From positions 2,969,501 to 3,033,500 of the forward strand of contig NC_018012.1 of the NCBI RefSeq assembly GCF_000227745.2: DNA of 64,000 bases, written 5' to 3'. Positions within the stretch are counted from its first letter, which is position 1; each line of letters opens with the position of its first letter. The notes beneath the pieces are model-generated. The model had not been told where the DNA came from. It worked only from the letters and a program-made list of their open reading frames with translations, and did not search any database. The position numbers were made by a program, and so were the translations under genes. This DNA is from Thiocystis violascens DSM 198. GTDB taxonomy: Bacteria; Pseudomonadota; Gammaproteobacteria; Chromatiales; Chromatiaceae. Positions 36,019 through 47,107 of this stretch are shown here, piece after piece.

Positions 36019-38686
36019 GGCTTTCGAGTCGGTCATGGATCTCGCGGCGCAGACAGGCCAGGGCCGTTTCGCAGGTGATGGGGGTATCGTCTCCGCTGGT
36101 GATGAAAAAGACATCGTCCACCTCGGCGCCGACAGTGGCGATCTTGGCATTCTGCAGGCGGATGCCGCAACTCTGGAAGACCGCGCCGACTTCGGCCAGA
36201 AGTCCGGGCCGGTCGAGCGTGTTCAGACGCATGATGGTCCGGCGATTGGGTTCGTCGGCGGTAAAGCTGATGCGAGTTTCGATCGGGAAATGACGGTGAC
36301 GACGCGGGATGGAACGCGCCACCTTGATGCTGGCGCAGGTCTGCTCGACGATGTCGGAGGCCAGGGTCGAGCGGATTTCCTCCATGCGCAAGGGGTCATC
36401 CACGGGCGTGCAATCCTGGTCCAGAATCTGATAGCTGTTGATCGCCATCCGGTCGTCCGTGGTCATGACGCGCGCATCCATGACGCTCAATCCCATCTGA
36501 TCCAGCAGCGCGGTGGTACGCGCGAAGAGATTGGCGCGGTCGCGCGTGTAGATGAAGATTTCGGTCACGCCGCGCACGGTCACTGGACGGATGACCACCA
36601 GGGGCAGTTGCGAGGGATCGGCGGCCAGGATCTGACGGGTCTGCCAGGCGATTTCGTCCGGGGAATTGTGCAGGAAGAAATCCAGGCTGAACTTGATCCA
36701 GAGTCGATTGCAGGCACTGGGATCGCCGCCGTAACGTGCGACCAGCCGCATCGCCTCGGCCTGCTTTAGCATGATGAGTTCGTCCTGGGCCTGGGGGTTG
36801 TCCAGCCCGCGCAGCAGCGCGCGGCGGGTGCCGTGATAGAGTTCGCGCAGCAGGGCGTCCATCCAGCTATTCCAGCGTTCCGGATTGGTGGCGCGGGCAT
36901 CGGCGACGGTGAGCAGATAGAGATAGTCGAGCCGGGTCGGGTCGCCGATGAGTTCGGCGAACGCCTGGACCACTTCCGGATCGTTGATGTCCTTGCGCTG
37001 GGCGGTCATGGACATCACGAGGTGTTGCTCCACCATCCAGGCGACCAGTTGGGTGTCGAATTCGCCCAGACCGTGCAGTCGACAGAAATCCCTGGCGTCG
37101 CGAGCGCCCAGGGTGGAGTGATCGCCGCCCCGACCCTTGGCGATATCGTGGAAAAGACCGGCGAGATAGAGCAGTTCGAGCTTGGGGATACGGCGTCCGA
37201 CGGCGCTGCACAGGGGAAACTCGTCGTCGTACTTGGGCGTGGTGAAACGCCTCAGGTTGCGCAGCAGCATCATGGTGTGCTCGTCGACCGTATAGACATG
37301 CAGTAGGTCGTATTGCATGCGCCCGACGATGTTGGCGAATGCGGGAATATAGGCCGCGAGAACGCCATAACGATTCATGCGGCGGATGGCGTGCGTGACG
37401 CCGGAGGGCTCGCGCAAGATTTCCATGAAAAGGCTGCGGGTGCGCAGGTCGGCGCGAAAGGCATCGTCGATGCGATGGCGGTTCTCGCGGATCAGGCGGA
37501 TGGTGCTGGCGCGCACGCCCTGCAGCTCGGGGCGGATCTGGAGCAGATGGAAGACTTCCAGGAGCGCGAACGGATAGAGCCGGAAAACGCTGGGCGAGGT
37601 GACTTCCAGATAACCGCTGCGTGACTGGAAGCGCTTGTTGATCGGAACCGGCGGGCCGATGTCGTCGTGCAGCAGGATGGCCTCGCGAAACAACTGAAGC
37701 AGCATTTCGTTGAGTCGGTTGAGTTCCTGAACCGCGCGGTAATACTGCTGCATGAACTGCTCGACGGCGAGGTTGTTGTCGCCATCGCTAAAGCCGAACT
37801 GCCGGGCCAGCGTGCGCTGGTAATCGAACAGGAGCCGATCCTCGCGCCGTCCGTTCAATTGGTGCAAGGCGAAGCGAATCCGCCACAACAGCGCCTGGCC
37901 ATCGATCAGAGCCAAGTACTCGGCTTCGGTGAGAAAACCATGGCCCACCAGATCGTGCAGAGTCTCGGCGTCGAAATGCCGCTTGGCGACCCAGCCGATC
38001 ATCTGGATGTCGCGCAGCCCGCCGGGGTTTTCCTTGATATTCGGTTCCAGGTTGTAGGCGGTGCCGCCGTATTTATGCCAGCGGGCGCGCTGCTCCAGGG
38101 TTTTCGCGGCGAAGAAACGCTCGCTGCCCCAGAGTCGATCCGGCGCGGTCGCCTCGCGCATTCGCGGGTAAAGCGTCGTGTTGCCGCAGAGCCAGCGCGC
38201 TTCCAGCAGATTGGTTATCACGGTGACGTCGCCCGCGGCCTCGCGCACGCAGTCGTCGACGGTGCGCACGCTATGCCCGACCTCCAGTCCGATATCCCAA
38301 AGGAAGGTCACCAGTCCTTCCAGCGGATCGGCCAGGTGGAGGTCCGCCCCTGGTTCGATCAGGACCATAATGTCGACATCCGAGGCGGGTTGCAGCTCCT
38401 GTCGACCGTAACCGCCGACCGCGATCAAGGCCGCCTCCTCGGTATCGCCCAAGAAGTTGATCCAGGCCTCGCGCAAGACCGCGTCGATCAGTTGGCTGCG
38501 CTCCAACACCAGTTCGGCGATCGGCGTGCCCTGATCGAACTTGCCATAGAGCGCTTGTCGGTCGGCCTTGAGCCGTTCTTTATAAACGGCGATCGGCTTG
38601 ATGGCCGGTGGGGCGCATACCTCGCGTTCGCCGGCGAGCGGGTTTGGGTGGCGGGCGCTGTCGCTCGGTTGCGGCGAGTGGCTCAT
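36002..38686 (-). CDS. glnD: PII uridylyltransferase/uridylyl-removing enzyme GlnD
   Basis: 894 residues. Bifunctional nitrogen sensor that uridylylates GlnB/GlnK when glutamine is low and removes UMP when it is high. The nucleotidyltransferase motif GGYGRQELQPASDVDIMVL is at ~91-109, with aspartates 103 and 105. An HD domain follows in the middle (LFHDIAKGRGGDHSTLG), and two C-terminal ACT domains (~710-790 and ~820-890) bind glutamine. It overlaps map by 4 bases (ATGA), the conserved map-glnD order. Confidence 0.97.
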   Translation of the reverse strand: MSHSPQPSDSARHPNPLAGEREVCAPPAIKPIAVYKERLKADRQALYGKFDQGTPIAELVLERSQLIDAVLREAWINFLGDTEEAALIAVGGYGRQELQPASDVDIMVLIEPGADLHLADPLEGLVTFLWDIGLEVGHSVRTVDDCVREAAGDVTVITNLLEARWLCGNTTLYPRMREATAPDRLWGSERFFAAKTLEQRARWHKYGGTAYNLEPNIKENPGGLRDIQMIGWVAKRHFDAETLHDLVGHGFLTEAEYLALIDGQALLWRIRFALHQLNGRREDRLLFDYQRTLARQFGFSDGDNNLAVEQFMQQYYRAVQELNRLNEMLLQLFREAILLHDDIGPPVPINKRFQSRSGYLEVTSPSVFRLYPFALLEVFHLLQIRPELQGVRASTIRLIRENRHRIDDAFRADLRTRSLFMEILREPSGVTHAIRRMNRYGVLAAYIPAFANIVGRMQYDLLHVYTVDEHTMMLLRNLRRFTTPKYDDEFPLCSAVGRRIPKLELLYLAGLFHDIAKGRGGDHSTLGARDARDFCRLHGLGEFDTQLVAWMVEQHLVMSMTAQRKDINDPEVVQAFAELIGDPTRLDYLYLLTVADARATNPERWNSWMDALLRELYHGTRRALLRGLDNPQAQDELIMLKQAEAMRLVARYGGDPSACNRLWIKFSLDFFLHNSPDEIAWQTRQILAADPSQLPLVVIRPVTVRGVTEIFIYTRDRANLFARTTALLDQMGLSVMDARVMTTDDRMAINSYQILDQDCTPVDDPLRMEEIRSTLASDIVEQTCASIKVARSIPRRHRHFPIETRISFTADEPNRRTIMRLNTLDRPGLLAEVGAVFQSCGIRLQNAKIATVGAEVDDVFFITSGDDTPITCETALACLRREIHDRLESHASNR

Positions 38687-39465
38687 GAGCGGGGCGGGTC
38701 TTCGCGCTCCTCCGCGCGCAGGGTCAGGATCTCATGTCCATCCGGGGTCACGAGCACGGTATGTTCCCATTGCGCCGAGAGGGTGCGATCCTTGGTGATC
38801 ACGGTCCAGCCATCCGGCAGAACCTTGATGAAGCGCTTGCCGGCGTTGACCATGGGTTCCACGGTGAAACACATTCCGGGACGCAGCCGGAGCCCCTCGC
38901 CGGGTTTGCCGTAGTGCAGAACCTGGGGTTCTTCATGGAATTCGCGGCCAATCCCGTGGCCGCAGTATTCGCGCACGACCGAATAGCCATGGGCTTCGAC
39001 GAACTGCTGAATCGCATGACCGATGTCGCCGAGCGTGGCGCCGGGGCGCACAACGGAGATTCCGATCCGCATGGCCTGCTGGGTGATCGTCACCAGACGG
39101 CGGGCGAGCACCGAGGGTTCGCCTACGAAAAACATCTTGCTGGTATCGCCGTGATAGCCGTCCTTGATCACCGTGATGTCGATATTGACCACGTCGCCTT
39201 TTTTCAGGCGCTTGCCTCCCGGAATGCCATGACAGACCTGATGGTTGACCGAGGTACAGATCGACTTGGGGAATCCGCGGTAGTTCAGGGGCGCGGGAAT
39301 CGCGCCCTGGACCTCGGTGATATAGCGGTGGCAGAGCAGATCCAGGGCGTCCGTGGTCACGCCAGGCTGGACATGAGGCTCGATCATGTCGAGTACATCG
39401 GCCGCCAGCCGGCCCGCGACGCGCATCTTTTCGATGGCATCGGGCGTCTTGATCTGCACACTCAT
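38683..39465 (-). CDS. map: Methionine aminopeptidase type I
   Basis: 260 residues. Removes the initiator methionine from nascent proteins. The five metal ligands are in their usual segments: [20 protein letters not shown] (two aspartates), [12 protein letters not shown] (histidine), FTVEPMV and [11 protein letters not shown] (glutamates). Start ATG 39465 ([15 protein letters not shown]); the open frame above it overlaps the rpsB promoter region. Divergent from rpsB, as in most gammaproteobacteria. Confidence 0.97.
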   Translation of the reverse strand: MSVQIKTPDAIEKMRVAGRLAADVLDMIEPHVQPGVTTDALDLLCHRYITEVQGAIPAPLNYRGFPKSICTSVNHQVCHGIPGGKRLKKGDVVNIDITVIKDGYHGDTSKMFFVGEPSVLARRLVTITQQAMRIGISVVRPGATLGDIGHAIQQFVEAHGYSVVREYCGHGIGREFHEEPQVLHYGKPGEGLRLRPGMCFTVEPMVNAGKRFIKVLPDGWTVITKDRTLSAQWEHTVLVTPDGHEILTLRAEEREDPPRS

Positions 39466-39524
39466 CGTACTATTGGAGGCGTCCACTCTGAAGTTGTAGG
39501 TCTCTCGTCGGAAAGCCAGGACAA

Positions 39525-39554
39525 TTGCCCGTATCGAGCGGGCTATGGTATAAA
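39525..39554 (+). promoter_or_regulatory. Sigma-70 promoter of rpsB
   Basis: TTGCCC at 39525-39530 and TATAAA at 39549-39554 with an 18-base spacer; the bases just before the -10 are TGG, close to an extended -10. Transcription would start near 39561, about 200 bases before the rpsB start codon. Confidence 0.6.
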
Positions 39555-39560
39555 ACGTGG

Positions 39561-39762
39561 CGAGCTGCCGCAATCGACAACCCGACTTAATAGAATCAAG
39601 ATGGGGTCCGTGGCGGCGGCGCCAAGCGGAAAACCCGAGTTTTTCGCTTTATTTTTATTGTCCACACACGTGTCGACACATGCGGCTGGGTGCCTGGGAA
39701 TTCGCTCCGGGTTGTCGCGTGGGATGCGTGGAGGTCCAACCCAATTCAGAGGAAGCAAGATT
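39561..39762 (+). ncRNA. rpsB leader (t44/S2-leader-like region)
   Basis: A long non-coding leader lies between map and rpsB, the place of the t44 (tff) leader RNA in enterobacteria, where ribosomal protein S2 controls its own operon. It holds the terminator-like stem at 39624-39658 and then a second region with CACACGTGTCGACACATG-type pairing. Assignment rests on position and length; the primary sequence is not clearly t44-like. Confidence 0.5.
39624..39658 (+). terminator. Terminator/attenuator in the rpsB leader
   Basis: AAGCGGAAAAC (39624-39634) pairs with GTTTTTCGCTT (39639-39649) around CCGA, with one G-U pair, and is followed by TATTTTTATT. Transcripts from the rpsB promoter would meet it about 100 bases in, so it can act as an attenuator. 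Confidence 0.65.
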
Positions 39763-40527
39763 GTGAGCAACGTGACCATGCGCCAGATGCTGGAGGCCGG
39801 TGTCCATTTCGGCCACCAGACCCGCTACTGGAACCCCAAGATGAGTGCCTTTATTTTCGGGCACCGCAACAAAATCCATATCGTCAACCTGGAAAAGACG
39901 CTGCCCCTGTATCAGGATGCCGTCAATTTCATGGGGACGCTTGCCGCCAATGGCGGCAAGATCCTGTTCGTCGGCACCAAGCGCGCCGCGCGCGATGCGA
40001 TTCGCGACGAGGCGGCGCGTTGCGGCATGCCGTTCGTCAATCATCGCTGGCTCGGCGGCATGCTGACCAACTTCAAGACCATCCGTCAGTCCGTGAAGCG
40101 GCTGAAGGATCTGGAGGTCATGTTCGAGAGCGGCACCATCGAGCGCTTCAACAAGAAGGAAGCCCTGGGTCTGTCTCGCGAACGCGTCAAGCTTGAGCAG
40201 AGCCTGGGCGGCATCAAGAACATGGACGGCCTGCCCGATGCGATGTTCGTCATCGACGTGGGTCACGAGAAGATCGCCGTGACCGAGGCCAACAAGCTCG
40301 GTATCCCGGTCATCGGCGTGGTCGACACCAATAACGATCCCAGCAACGTCGACTACGTGATTCCCGGCAACGACGATGCCATCCGGGCCGTGCAGCTGTA
40401 TATCGCCGGCGCCGCGGATGCCATCCTCGACGGTCGCGGCACGGCGGCCGCGATGGTCGGTCGCGGCGATACGTACCTTGACCCTGCTTCTGGCAGGGAA
40501 TCGGCACAGGCCGCCGAGGCGCTGTAA
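39763..40527 (+). CDS. rpsB: 30S ribosomal protein S2
   Basis: 254 residues from a GTG at 39763, which has AGAGGAAG at good spacing and gives (M)[26 protein letters not shown], the usual S2 start. S2 is the last protein to join the 30S subunit, and is needed with S1. [21 protein letters not shown] and [19 protein letters not shown] are typical. The C-terminal ~25 residues are not conserved. It starts the rpsB-tsf-pyrH-frr block. Confidence 0.97.
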   Translation: MSNVTMRQMLEAGVHFGHQTRYWNPKMSAFIFGHRNKIHIVNLEKTLPLYQDAVNFMGTLAANGGKILFVGTKRAARDAIRDEAARCGMPFVNHRWLGGMLTNFKTIRQSVKRLKDLEVMFESGTIERFNKKEALGLSRERVKLEQSLGGIKNMDGLPDAMFVIDVGHEKIAVTEANKLGIPVIGVVDTNNDPSNVDYVIPGNDDAIRAVQLYIAGAADAILDGRGTAAAMVGRGDTYLDPASGRESAQAAEAL

Positions 40528-40541
40528 TCCCCCGCCGGCGT

Positions 40542-40607
40542 CGCGGAGGCACGGCTTCCGCGCGCTGCCCTTGGTGGATCCCCGGCATGCTCTCGCACTC
40601 GGGATCC
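40542..40607 (+). other. Two hairpins between rpsB and tsf
   Basis: CGCGGAGGC (40542-40550) pairs with GCTTCCGCG (40554-40562) around ACG, and GGATCCC (40576-40582) with GGGATCC (40601-40607). Neither has a U-tract. They lie where a partial attenuator between rpsB and tsf is known in E. coli and may set the S2:EF-Ts ratio. Confidence 0.5.
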
Positions 40608-40659
40608 GTCTCAGATCAATTTCGAAATACGCCCGTCGCGGGGCGGAGGTAGTTTAGAC

Positions 40660-41547
40660 ATGGCGATTTCAGCCGCAATGGTCAAGGAACTGCGCGAACG
40701 CACCGGCGTTGGCATGATGGAGTGCAAGACCGCGCTCGTCGAAGCGAATGGCGACATCGAGGCCGCGATCGAAGCGATGCGCAAATCCGGTCAGGCACGG
40801 GCCGCGAAAAAATCCGGTCGCACCGCCGCCGAGGGCGTGGTCGTGATCCAGATCGCCGAGGATCGCAAGCACGGCGTCATGGTCGAGATCAACTGCGAGA
40901 CCGATTTCGTGGGCAAGGACGCGGGCTTCGTCTCCTTCGCCGAGGCCGTCGCCGCCACGGCGCTGGCCAGCCCGGTCAAGGATGCCGCCGAACTGGCCGC
41001 GCAGCCGCTGATCGGCGATCCATCGATCACCGTCGACGCGGCACGCGAGGCGCTGATCGCCAAGATCGGCGAGAATATTCAGGTGCGTCGTCTGCTCCGG
41101 TTCGATGGCGTCGAGGGCGCGCTCTACAGCTACCGTCATGGCGTGCGGATCGGCGTGGTGGTGGCGCTGGAGGGAGGCGACGAGTCGCTCGGTCGCGACA
41201 TCGCGATGCACATCGCGGCGAGCAATCCGCTTTGCCTTAGCGCCGAGCAAGTGCCAGCAGAGACCCTTGCGAAAGAAAAGGAAATCTTCAAGGCGCAGTC
41301 GCTCGACAGCGGCAAGCCCGAGGCGATCGTCGACAAGATGATCGAAGGGCGCATGCGCAAGTATCTTGAGGAAGTCACTCTACTCGGACAGCCGTTCGTC
41401 AAGGATCCGGAACAATCCGTCGAGAAGCTACTGAAGAAGGCTGGCGCGCGGGTGCTGGCCTTCTCGCGGGTCGAGGTGGGCGAGGGAATCGAGAAAAAGA
41501 CCGAGAACTTCGCCGAAGAGGTGATGGCCCAGGTTCGCGGTAGCTGA
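40660..41547 (+). CDS. tsf: Elongation factor Ts
   Basis: 295 residues. Nucleotide exchange factor for EF-Tu. The N-terminal UBA-like domain ([38 protein letters not shown]) is followed by the [10 protein letters not shown] core motif that inserts into EF-Tu, and two subdomains to the end. GGAGGTAG lies upstream of the ATG. Downstream of rpsB with a 132-base gap. Confidence 0.97.
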   Translation: MAISAAMVKELRERTGVGMMECKTALVEANGDIEAAIEAMRKSGQARAAKKSGRTAAEGVVVIQIAEDRKHGVMVEINCETDFVGKDAGFVSFAEAVAATALASPVKDAAELAAQPLIGDPSITVDAAREALIAKIGENIQVRRLLRFDGVEGALYSYRHGVRIGVVVALEGGDESLGRDIAMHIAASNPLCLSAEQVPAETLAKEKEIFKAQSLDSGKPEAIVDKMIEGRMRKYLEEVTLLGQPFVKDPEQSVEKLLKKAGARVLAFSRVEVGEGIEKKTENFAEEVMAQVRGS

Positions 41548-41603
41548 GCCGTCGCGGTCTCCTGCTTCCTTATTACGATCAAGTCGCGCCGAGGTCCACG
41601 TCC

Positions 41604-42326
41604 ATGTCGAGCCCAGTCTATCGACGCATCCTGCTCAAACTCAGCGGCGAGGCGCTGATGGGCGCGGGCACGGATGGGATCGATCCGGATATCCTCGAAC
41701 GTTATGCGCTTGAGGTGCGCGAGTTGGTCGCGACGGGGTTGCAGGTTGCATTGGTCATCGGCGGCGGGAATCTCTTTCGCGGCGCTGGTCTTGCCGCCAG
41801 AGGCATGGATCGGGTGACAGGTGACCACATGGGCATGCTGGCCACCGTCATGAACGCGCTGGCGATGCAGGATGCGCTGGAGCGGCTCGCGGTCGAGACG
41901 CGCGTGATGTCGGCTCTGAAGATCGGTCAGGTCTGCGAGGACTACGATCGGCGGCGCGCCATGCATCACCTAGACAAGGGGCGTGTCACCCTCTTCGCGG
42001 CGGGAACCGGCAACCCCTTTTTCACCACGGATTCGGCGGCCAGCCTGCGGGCGATCGAGATCGGGGCGGATCTGCTGATCAAGGCCACCAAGGTCGACGG
42101 CATCTATTCCGCGGACCCGGTCAAGGATCCGACCGCGACCTTCTACCGCCGAATCAGCTACGATCAGGTACTCCACGAGGGCTTGATGGTGATGGATACC
42201 ACAGCCATCGTGCTGTGCCGGGACCATGGAATGCCCTTGCGTGTCATCAATATCAACGAACCAGGCGCCTTGCAGCGATTGATCCGCGGCGAAGAGGTCG
42301 GGTCGCTGGTCGTCAGCGGGAACTAA
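41604..42326 (+). CDS. pyrH: UMP kinase
   Basis: 240 residues. Phosphorylates UMP to UDP; hexameric amino-acid-kinase-fold enzyme regulated by GTP and UTP in relatives. KLSGEALMG at ~9-17, GGGNLFRG at ~52-59 (phosphate binding), [15 protein letters not shown] and [15 protein letters not shown] are all in place. It is followed 1 base later by frr. Confidence 0.97.
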   Translation: MSSPVYRRILLKLSGEALMGAGTDGIDPDILERYALEVRELVATGLQVALVIGGGNLFRGAGLAARGMDRVTGDHMGMLATVMNALAMQDALERLAVETRVMSALKIGQVCEDYDRRRAMHHLDKGRVTLFAAGTGNPFFTTDSAASLRAIEIGADLLIKATKVDGIYSADPVKDPTATFYRRISYDQVLHEGLMVMDTTAIVLCRDHGMPLRVININEPGALQRLIRGEEVGSLVVSGN

Positions 42327-42327
42327 C

Positions 42328-42885
42328 ATGATCGACGATATCAAGAAAGACGCGGCGGACCGCATGGGCAAGAGTGTCGAGTCGCTCTCCCATGAGCTCG
42401 CCAAGATTCGCACCGGGCGCGCCCATCCGTCGCTGCTCGACCACATCATGGTCTCCTATTACGGCTCGGAGATGCCGATCCGCCAGGTCGCCAACGTCAA
42501 CGCCGAGGATGCGCGCACCCTCGCCGTGGTGCCCTGGGAAAAGAACATGGTGCAGGCCATCGAAAAGGCCATCATGCAGTCGGATCTGGGCCTCAATCCC
42601 AATACCGCCGGAACCGTCATCCGCGTTCCCATGCCGGCCCTGACCGAGGAGCGGCGGCGGGATCTGATCAAGGTCGCCCGCAACGAGGCGGAACAGGCGC
42701 GCGTGGCGGTGCGCAATATCCGTCGCGATGCCAATCACGAACTCAAGGAACTGGTCAAGGAAAAGATGATCTCCGAGGACGACGAGCGGCGCGGACAGGA
42801 GATCGTGCAGAAACTGACCGATCAATACATCAAGGATGTCGATACGGTGCTGGCTGAGAAAGAACAAGATCTGATGTCGATTTAA
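42328..42885 (+). CDS. frr: Ribosome recycling factor
   Basis: 185 residues, the family length. With EF-G, RRF splits the post-termination 70S complex. Conserved [53 protein letters not shown] and [20 protein letters not shown] are present. The gene begins 1 base after the pyrH stop, so the two are probably coupled. Confidence 0.97.
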   Translation: MIDDIKKDAADRMGKSVESLSHELAKIRTGRAHPSLLDHIMVSYYGSEMPIRQVANVNAEDARTLAVVPWEKNMVQAIEKAIMQSDLGLNPNTAGTVIRVPMPALTEERRRDLIKVARNEAEQARVAVRNIRRDANHELKELVKEKMISEDDERRGQEIVQKLTDQYIKDVDTVLAEKEQDLMSI

Positions 42886-42915
42886 GACCGCCTGGCCGAT
42901 CCGATTCAGACCCTC

Positions 42916-43707
42916 GTGAATACCGCTACGCCCGCCGTCCTTACCGTCGATCCGCAGCGTTCCGTCCCCCGGCATGTCGCGATCATCATGGATGGCAACG
43001 GCCGCTGGGCCAAGCTGCGTGGCCGTCCGCGCACCGCCGGTCATCGCGAGGGCGTCAAGAGCGTGCGCGCGGTGGTTGAGGAATGCGTGCGCCGCGGCAT
43101 CGATACCCTGACGCTCTTCGCCTTCAGCAGCGAGAACTGGCAGCGGCCGCGTGCCGAGGTCAACATCCTCATGGAATTGTTCATGACCGCCCTGCGCGGC
43201 GAAGTCAAACGCCTGAACGAGAACGATGTACGCCTGCGCGTCATCGGCGAGCGGGGCGCCTTTTCCGAGAAACTCCAGCGTCGCATCCGCGACGCCGAGA
43301 CGCGGACCGCGAACAACGTCACCCTCAACCTGCAGGTGGCCGCCAACTATGGCGGGCGCTGGGATATCGCCCGGGCCGCGCGTCGATTGGCCGAGGAGGT
43401 GCGGGCTGGGCGCCTGGATCCGGACGCCATCGATGAAGATGCCCTTGCGCGCCGGCTGTCTTTTCCCGATCTCCCCGAACCCGATCTCTTCATCCGCACC
43501 GGCGGAGAGCAGCGCCTGAGCAATTTCGTGCTCTGGCAGTCGGCCTATGCCGAGCTGTATTTCACGGATATTCTCTGGCCGGATTTCAATGAAGCGGCAT
43601 TCGGTCACGCGCTGGACGACTTCTCGCGTCGGCAGCGTCGTTTCGGTCACACCGGCGAGCAGATCGAAACCTGGAGCGCGATGGGTGCCTATGAGCGAAC
43701 TGAATAG
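42916..43707 (+). CDS. uppS: Undecaprenyl diphosphate synthase (isoprenyl transferase)
   Basis: 263 residues from a GTG at 42916; the ribosome-binding site is weak. A cis-prenyltransferase that makes the C55 carrier lipid for peptidoglycan and O-antigen. HVAIIMDGNGRWAKLRG contains the catalytic aspartate, FAFSSENWQRPRAEV is region II-III, and PDLFIRTGGEQRLSNFVLWQSAYAELYF holds the diphosphate-binding site. The 3' end overlaps cdsA by 17 bases. Confidence 0.96.
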   Translation: MNTATPAVLTVDPQRSVPRHVAIIMDGNGRWAKLRGRPRTAGHREGVKSVRAVVEECVRRGIDTLTLFAFSSENWQRPRAEVNILMELFMTALRGEVKRLNENDVRLRVIGERGAFSEKLQRRIRDAETRTANNVTLNLQVAANYGGRWDIARAARRLAEEVRAGRLDPDAIDEDALARRLSFPDLPEPDLFIRTGGEQRLSNFVLWQSAYAELYFTDILWPDFNEAAFGHALDDFSRRQRRFGHTGEQIETWSAMGAYERTE

Positions 43708-44536
43708 CACCCTGCGCGCGGCAAGCAGTCTGCAGCGCCGCACCTTCACCGCGTTCCTGCTGGGACCGCTGGTCATCGCCGTCATCCTGTGGTTGCCAAC
43801 TCCCGCGTTCGCCCTGTTCTTCACCGTGGCGCTCCTGCTCGCGGCCTGGGAATGGTGCGCGCTGGCCGGTCTTCGCCAGACCCCGCCTCGGGTCGCCTAT
43901 CTGGCGGTCATGGCTTCCTGCATGGGCCTGTTCTGGCTAAGGCCCGATTGGTCGGTCTGGTTGTTCGGCGTCAGTCTTCTGTTTTGGATTGTCCAGGCAA
44001 TCCGGCTGTGGCGCGTGCGTCGGATCGAACCGGTCGCGGGATTTCAGTCGTGGCTGTTGCCGATCGGCCTGCTGGTTCTGGTGGCGCCGTGGGCGGCCTT
44101 GGTCGACTTGCATCGCGTTCCCGAACTCGGACCCGGCCTGGTGCTGTTCCTGATGATCCTGATCTGGACCGCCGATTCCATGGCCTACTTTGTCGGACGT
44201 CGCTGGGGTCGGGCCAAGCTCGCGCCCGCCGTGAGTCCTGGCAAGACGCGCGTTGGCGTCTATGGGGCCATCCTTGGGGCCATGATCTGCGGGCTGGCCT
44301 TTTCCTGGATCCAGTCGCTCGGCGTTCCCGAGACGCTCCTGATTCTGGCGGTCTGCGGCCTGTCGGCCTTGCTGTCGGTCGTTGGGGATCTGTACGAGAG
44401 CCTCCTGAAGCGCCGGCGTGGGGTGAAGGATTCCAGTCATCTGTTGCCCGGTCATGGCGGTTTGCTCGACCGCATCGACAGCTTGACCGCGGCGGCCCCC
44501 TTCTTTGCCCTGGGCATGGCCTGGGTCATCACTTGA
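43691..44536 (+). CDS. cdsA: Phosphatidate cytidylyltransferase
   Basis: 281 residues from ATG 43691 ([17 protein letters not shown]). Makes CDP-diacylglycerol, the precursor of all phospholipids. About eight membrane segments; the CDP-alcohol signature near the C-terminus is [37 protein letters not shown] with the invariant D-S-S...PGHGG-LDRxD pattern. An earlier in-frame ATG (43547) lies inside uppS and is rejected. Confidence 0.96.
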   Translation: MSELNSTLRAASSLQRRTFTAFLLGPLVIAVILWLPTPAFALFFTVALLLAAWEWCALAGLRQTPPRVAYLAVMASCMGLFWLRPDWSVWLFGVSLLFWIVQAIRLWRVRRIEPVAGFQSWLLPIGLLVLVAPWAALVDLHRVPELGPGLVLFLMILIWTADSMAYFVGRRWGRAKLAPAVSPGKTRVGVYGAILGAMICGLAFSWIQSLGVPETLLILAVCGLSALLSVVGDLYESLLKRRRGVKDSSHLLPGHGGLLDRIDSLTAAAPFFALGMAWVIT

Positions 44537-44546
44537 CCGGAGTAGC

Positions 44547-45737
44547 ATGGTGAAAGGCGTAACCGTACTGGGTTCGACAGGCTCCGTGGGCGTGAGTACG
44601 CTCGATGTGCTAGCGCGGCACGTGGATCGTTTTCGGGCCGTGGCCTTGACTGCGCATCGGGATGCCGAGCGCATGGCCGAGCAGTGTCGCCTGCACTGCC
44701 CTGACGTTGCCGTGATGGTGGATCCAGACGCGGCCACGCGACTACGGGGCCTGCTGGCGGACATGCCGAAGCGGCCAGAGATTCTCGTGGGCGTGGAAGG
44801 TCTTGAGCAGGTCGCGGCGATGCCCGGCGCCGATTACGTCATGGCGGCAATCGTTGGCGCGGCCGGCCTGCGTCCGACGCTTGCGGCGGCGCGCGCGGGC
44901 AAGCGGGTAATGCTGGCCAACAAGGAGTCGCTGGTGGTCGCCGGCGCCCTGCTGATGCAGGCCGTGGCCGAGAGCGGCGCGGAACTGTTGCCCATCGACA
45001 GCGAACATAACGCCATCTTTCAGTGCCTGCCGCCCAATTTCAGTACCGGACTCGCGGCGGTGGGCGTGGAGCGTATCCTGCTCACCGCCTCGGGCGGACC
45101 GCTGCGCGACTGGCCGGTCGAGCGCCTGGCCGCCGTCACCCCGGAGCAGGCCTGCGCCCATCCGACCTGGGTCATGGGCCGCAAGATTTCGGTCGACTCC
45201 GCCACCATGATGAACAAGGGGCTGGAGGTCATCGAGGCCTGCTGGCTGTTCGGAACCGATACCGACCATATCCAGGTCGTGGTGCACCCGCAGAGCGTGA
45301 TTCATTCGCTCGTCCAGTACCAGGACGGGTCGGTGCTAGCGCAACTCGGAAATCCGGATATGCGCACGCCCATCGCGCATGCGCTGGCCTGGCCGGAACG
45401 ACTTGCGTCGGGCGTCGCCCCGCTCGATCTGTTCGCGGTGGGGCGTCTCGATTTTCAGGCGCCCGATCTGCTGCGCTTCCCCTGTCTCGCGCTGGCCTTC
45501 CAGGCGGCCCGCCATGGCGGGATTGCGCCGGCCGTCCTGAATGCCGCCAACGAGATCGCGGTGGCGGCATTCCTTGATCGGCGCATCGATCTGCCGGGCA
45601 TTGCGGCCGTGGTGGGCGCTACGCTGGACGCGCTGCCCGACGAGACGGTCGAGGGTCAGGGGGTCGATTTTCTGCTGGATGTCGACCGTCGCGCCCGCGA
45701 ATGCGCGGAACAATTGGTGCGAACGCGGGTCATCTAA
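44547..45737 (+). CDS. dxr: 1-deoxy-D-xylulose 5-phosphate reductoisomerase
   Basis: 396 residues. Second step of the MEP isoprenoid pathway (DXP to MEP, NADPH). The NADPH fold [13 protein letters not shown] is at ~8-20, [10 protein letters not shown] and [14 protein letters not shown] hold the metal/substrate residues, ASGGPLRDW and [21 protein letters not shown] follow. Start ATG 44547 (MVKGVTVLG) after GGAG; an upstream ATG at 44505 overlaps cdsA. Its product feeds UppS and, in a phototroph, bacteriochlorophyll and carotenoids. Confidence 0.97.
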   Translation: MVKGVTVLGSTGSVGVSTLDVLARHVDRFRAVALTAHRDAERMAEQCRLHCPDVAVMVDPDAATRLRGLLADMPKRPEILVGVEGLEQVAAMPGADYVMAAIVGAAGLRPTLAAARAGKRVMLANKESLVVAGALLMQAVAESGAELLPIDSEHNAIFQCLPPNFSTGLAAVGVERILLTASGGPLRDWPVERLAAVTPEQACAHPTWVMGRKISVDSATMMNKGLEVIEACWLFGTDTDHIQVVVHPQSVIHSLVQYQDGSVLAQLGNPDMRTPIAHALAWPERLASGVAPLDLFAVGRLDFQAPDLLRFPCLALAFQAARHGGIAPAVLNAANEIAVAAFLDRRIDLPGIAAVVGATLDALPDETVEGQGVDFLLDVDRRARECAEQLVRTRVI

Positions 45738-45742
45738 AAGCG

Positions 45743-47107
45743 ATGGAGATTCTTTTTACAATCGCTTCCTTCGTCGTGGCGCTGGCGATTCTGATCGCGG
45801 TCCACGAATTCGGGCATTTTTGGGTCGCCCGCCGCGTGGGCGTCAAGGTGCTGCGATTTTCGATCGGTTTCGGAAGGCCGCTGTTGCGCTGGCAGAGCCG
45901 GCGCGACGAGACCGAGTATGTGCTCGCGGCGATTCCGCTCGGCGGCTACGTCAAGATGCTCGACGAGCGCGAGGAAGCGGTTCCCGAAAACCAGTTGGAT
46001 CGGGCCTTCAATCGCCAACCCTTGTGGAAGCGGTCGGCCATCGTCGTCGCGGGTCCGCTGTTCAATCTGCTGTTCGCCATCCTGGCCTATTGGGCCATCT
46101 TCATCGTCGGCGATACCGGCCTGAAGCCCGTCATCGGCGTGGTTGCGCCACAGTCGATCGCCGCCGCGTCGGGGTTTCAGCCCGGCGACGAACTGCTCCG
46201 GATCGGCGACCGCCCCGCGCGAAGCTGGGAGACAGCCGTTTTCGCCTTCGCGGTCGAGGCGATGGATGGACAGGATCTGCCGATTCGGGTGCGCGACGCA
46301 GGCGGGCGGGAACAGGATCGTTGGCTTCCCGGCGAGGCCATTGCCGGTCTGGCCGAGGAGCCCGATCTGCTGGGCCGGCTCGGTTTGGAGGCGCGTCGTC
46401 CTCGCCTGCCCCCAATCATCGGGGAACTCGTACCCGGAGAGCCGGCGCAGCGCGCCGGGCTTGAGGTTGGCGATCGCCTGGTCGCGGCCGACGGCATCGC
46501 GATCGATTCCTGGCAGGATTGGGTGGCCCTGGTGCGCGAGCGCGCGGGCCAAAGCATTCCGATCGAGGTCGAGCGCGGCGATGGCTCGCTCCAGGAGATC
46601 TCGATCACCCCCCGGTCGACGGAGATCGACGGTCGGGAGGTCGGTCGGATTGGGGCCGGCGTCCTGGTGCCCGATGATTTGATGGACGATTACCGTGTCC
46701 TGGTCCGCTACGGACCAATCGAGGCATTGGGACAGGCAGTCGACAAAACCCTGGACACGAGCGTGACGATGCTGCGGGTCATCGGTCGCATGCTGATTGG
46801 CGAGGCATCGGTGCGCAATCTCAGCGGCCCGATCACTATCGCGGAAGTCGCGGGGCAAACCGCGAGTTCCGGTCTCCTTGCCTTCGTGAAATTCCTGGCC
46901 GTGGTCAGCATCAGCCTGGGTGTCTTGAATCTGCTGCCGATTCCCGTGCTCGATGGCGGCCACCTGTTTTATTTCCTGATCGAGTGGATCAAAGGCAGTC
47001 CAGTGTCCGAACAGATCCAGCTCCAGGGACAAAAGGTCGGCTTCATCCTGCTCGCGGCGCTGATGTCGCTCGCTTTCTACGTGGACATCTCCCGGCTATT
47101 GGGCTAA
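45743..47107 (+). CDS. rseP: Site-2 membrane protease RseP
   Basis: 454 residues. Inner-membrane zinc protease that cuts RseA to release sigma-E and clears signal peptide remnants. The HExxH motif is VHEFGHF near residue 22, with the second site [12 protein letters not shown] near 400. Two PDZ domains (~125-200 and ~220-300) lie between; a membrane segment is found next to each motif. ATG 45743, 5 bases after the dxr stop; the ribosome-binding site is weak. The position before bamA is conserved. Confidence 0.96.
   Translation: MEILFTIASFVVALAILIAVHEFGHFWVARRVGVKVLRFSIGFGRPLLRWQSRRDETEYVLAAIPLGGYVKMLDEREEAVPENQLDRAFNRQPLWKRSAIVVAGPLFNLLFAILAYWAIFIVGDTGLKPVIGVVAPQSIAAASGFQPGDELLRIGDRPARSWETAVFAFAVEAMDGQDLPIRVRDAGGREQDRWLPGEAIAGLAEEPDLLGRLGLEARRPRLPPIIGELVPGEPAQRAGLEVGDRLVAADGIAIDSWQDWVALVRERAGQSIPIEVERGDGSLQEISITPRSTEIDGREVGRIGAGVLVPDDLMDDYRVLVRYGPIEALGQAVDKTLDTSVTMLRVIGRMLIGEASVRNLSGPITIAEVAGQTASSGLLAFVKFLAVVSISLGVLNLLPIPVLDGGHLFYFLIEWIKGSPVSEQIQLQGQKVGFILLAALMSLAFYVDISRLLG

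Noticed and set aside
38734..39762. Long N-terminal extension of rpsB in frame
   Set aside because: It is antisense to map, the composition is shadow-like, and a GTG with a good ribosome-binding site at 39763 gives the standard S2 start.
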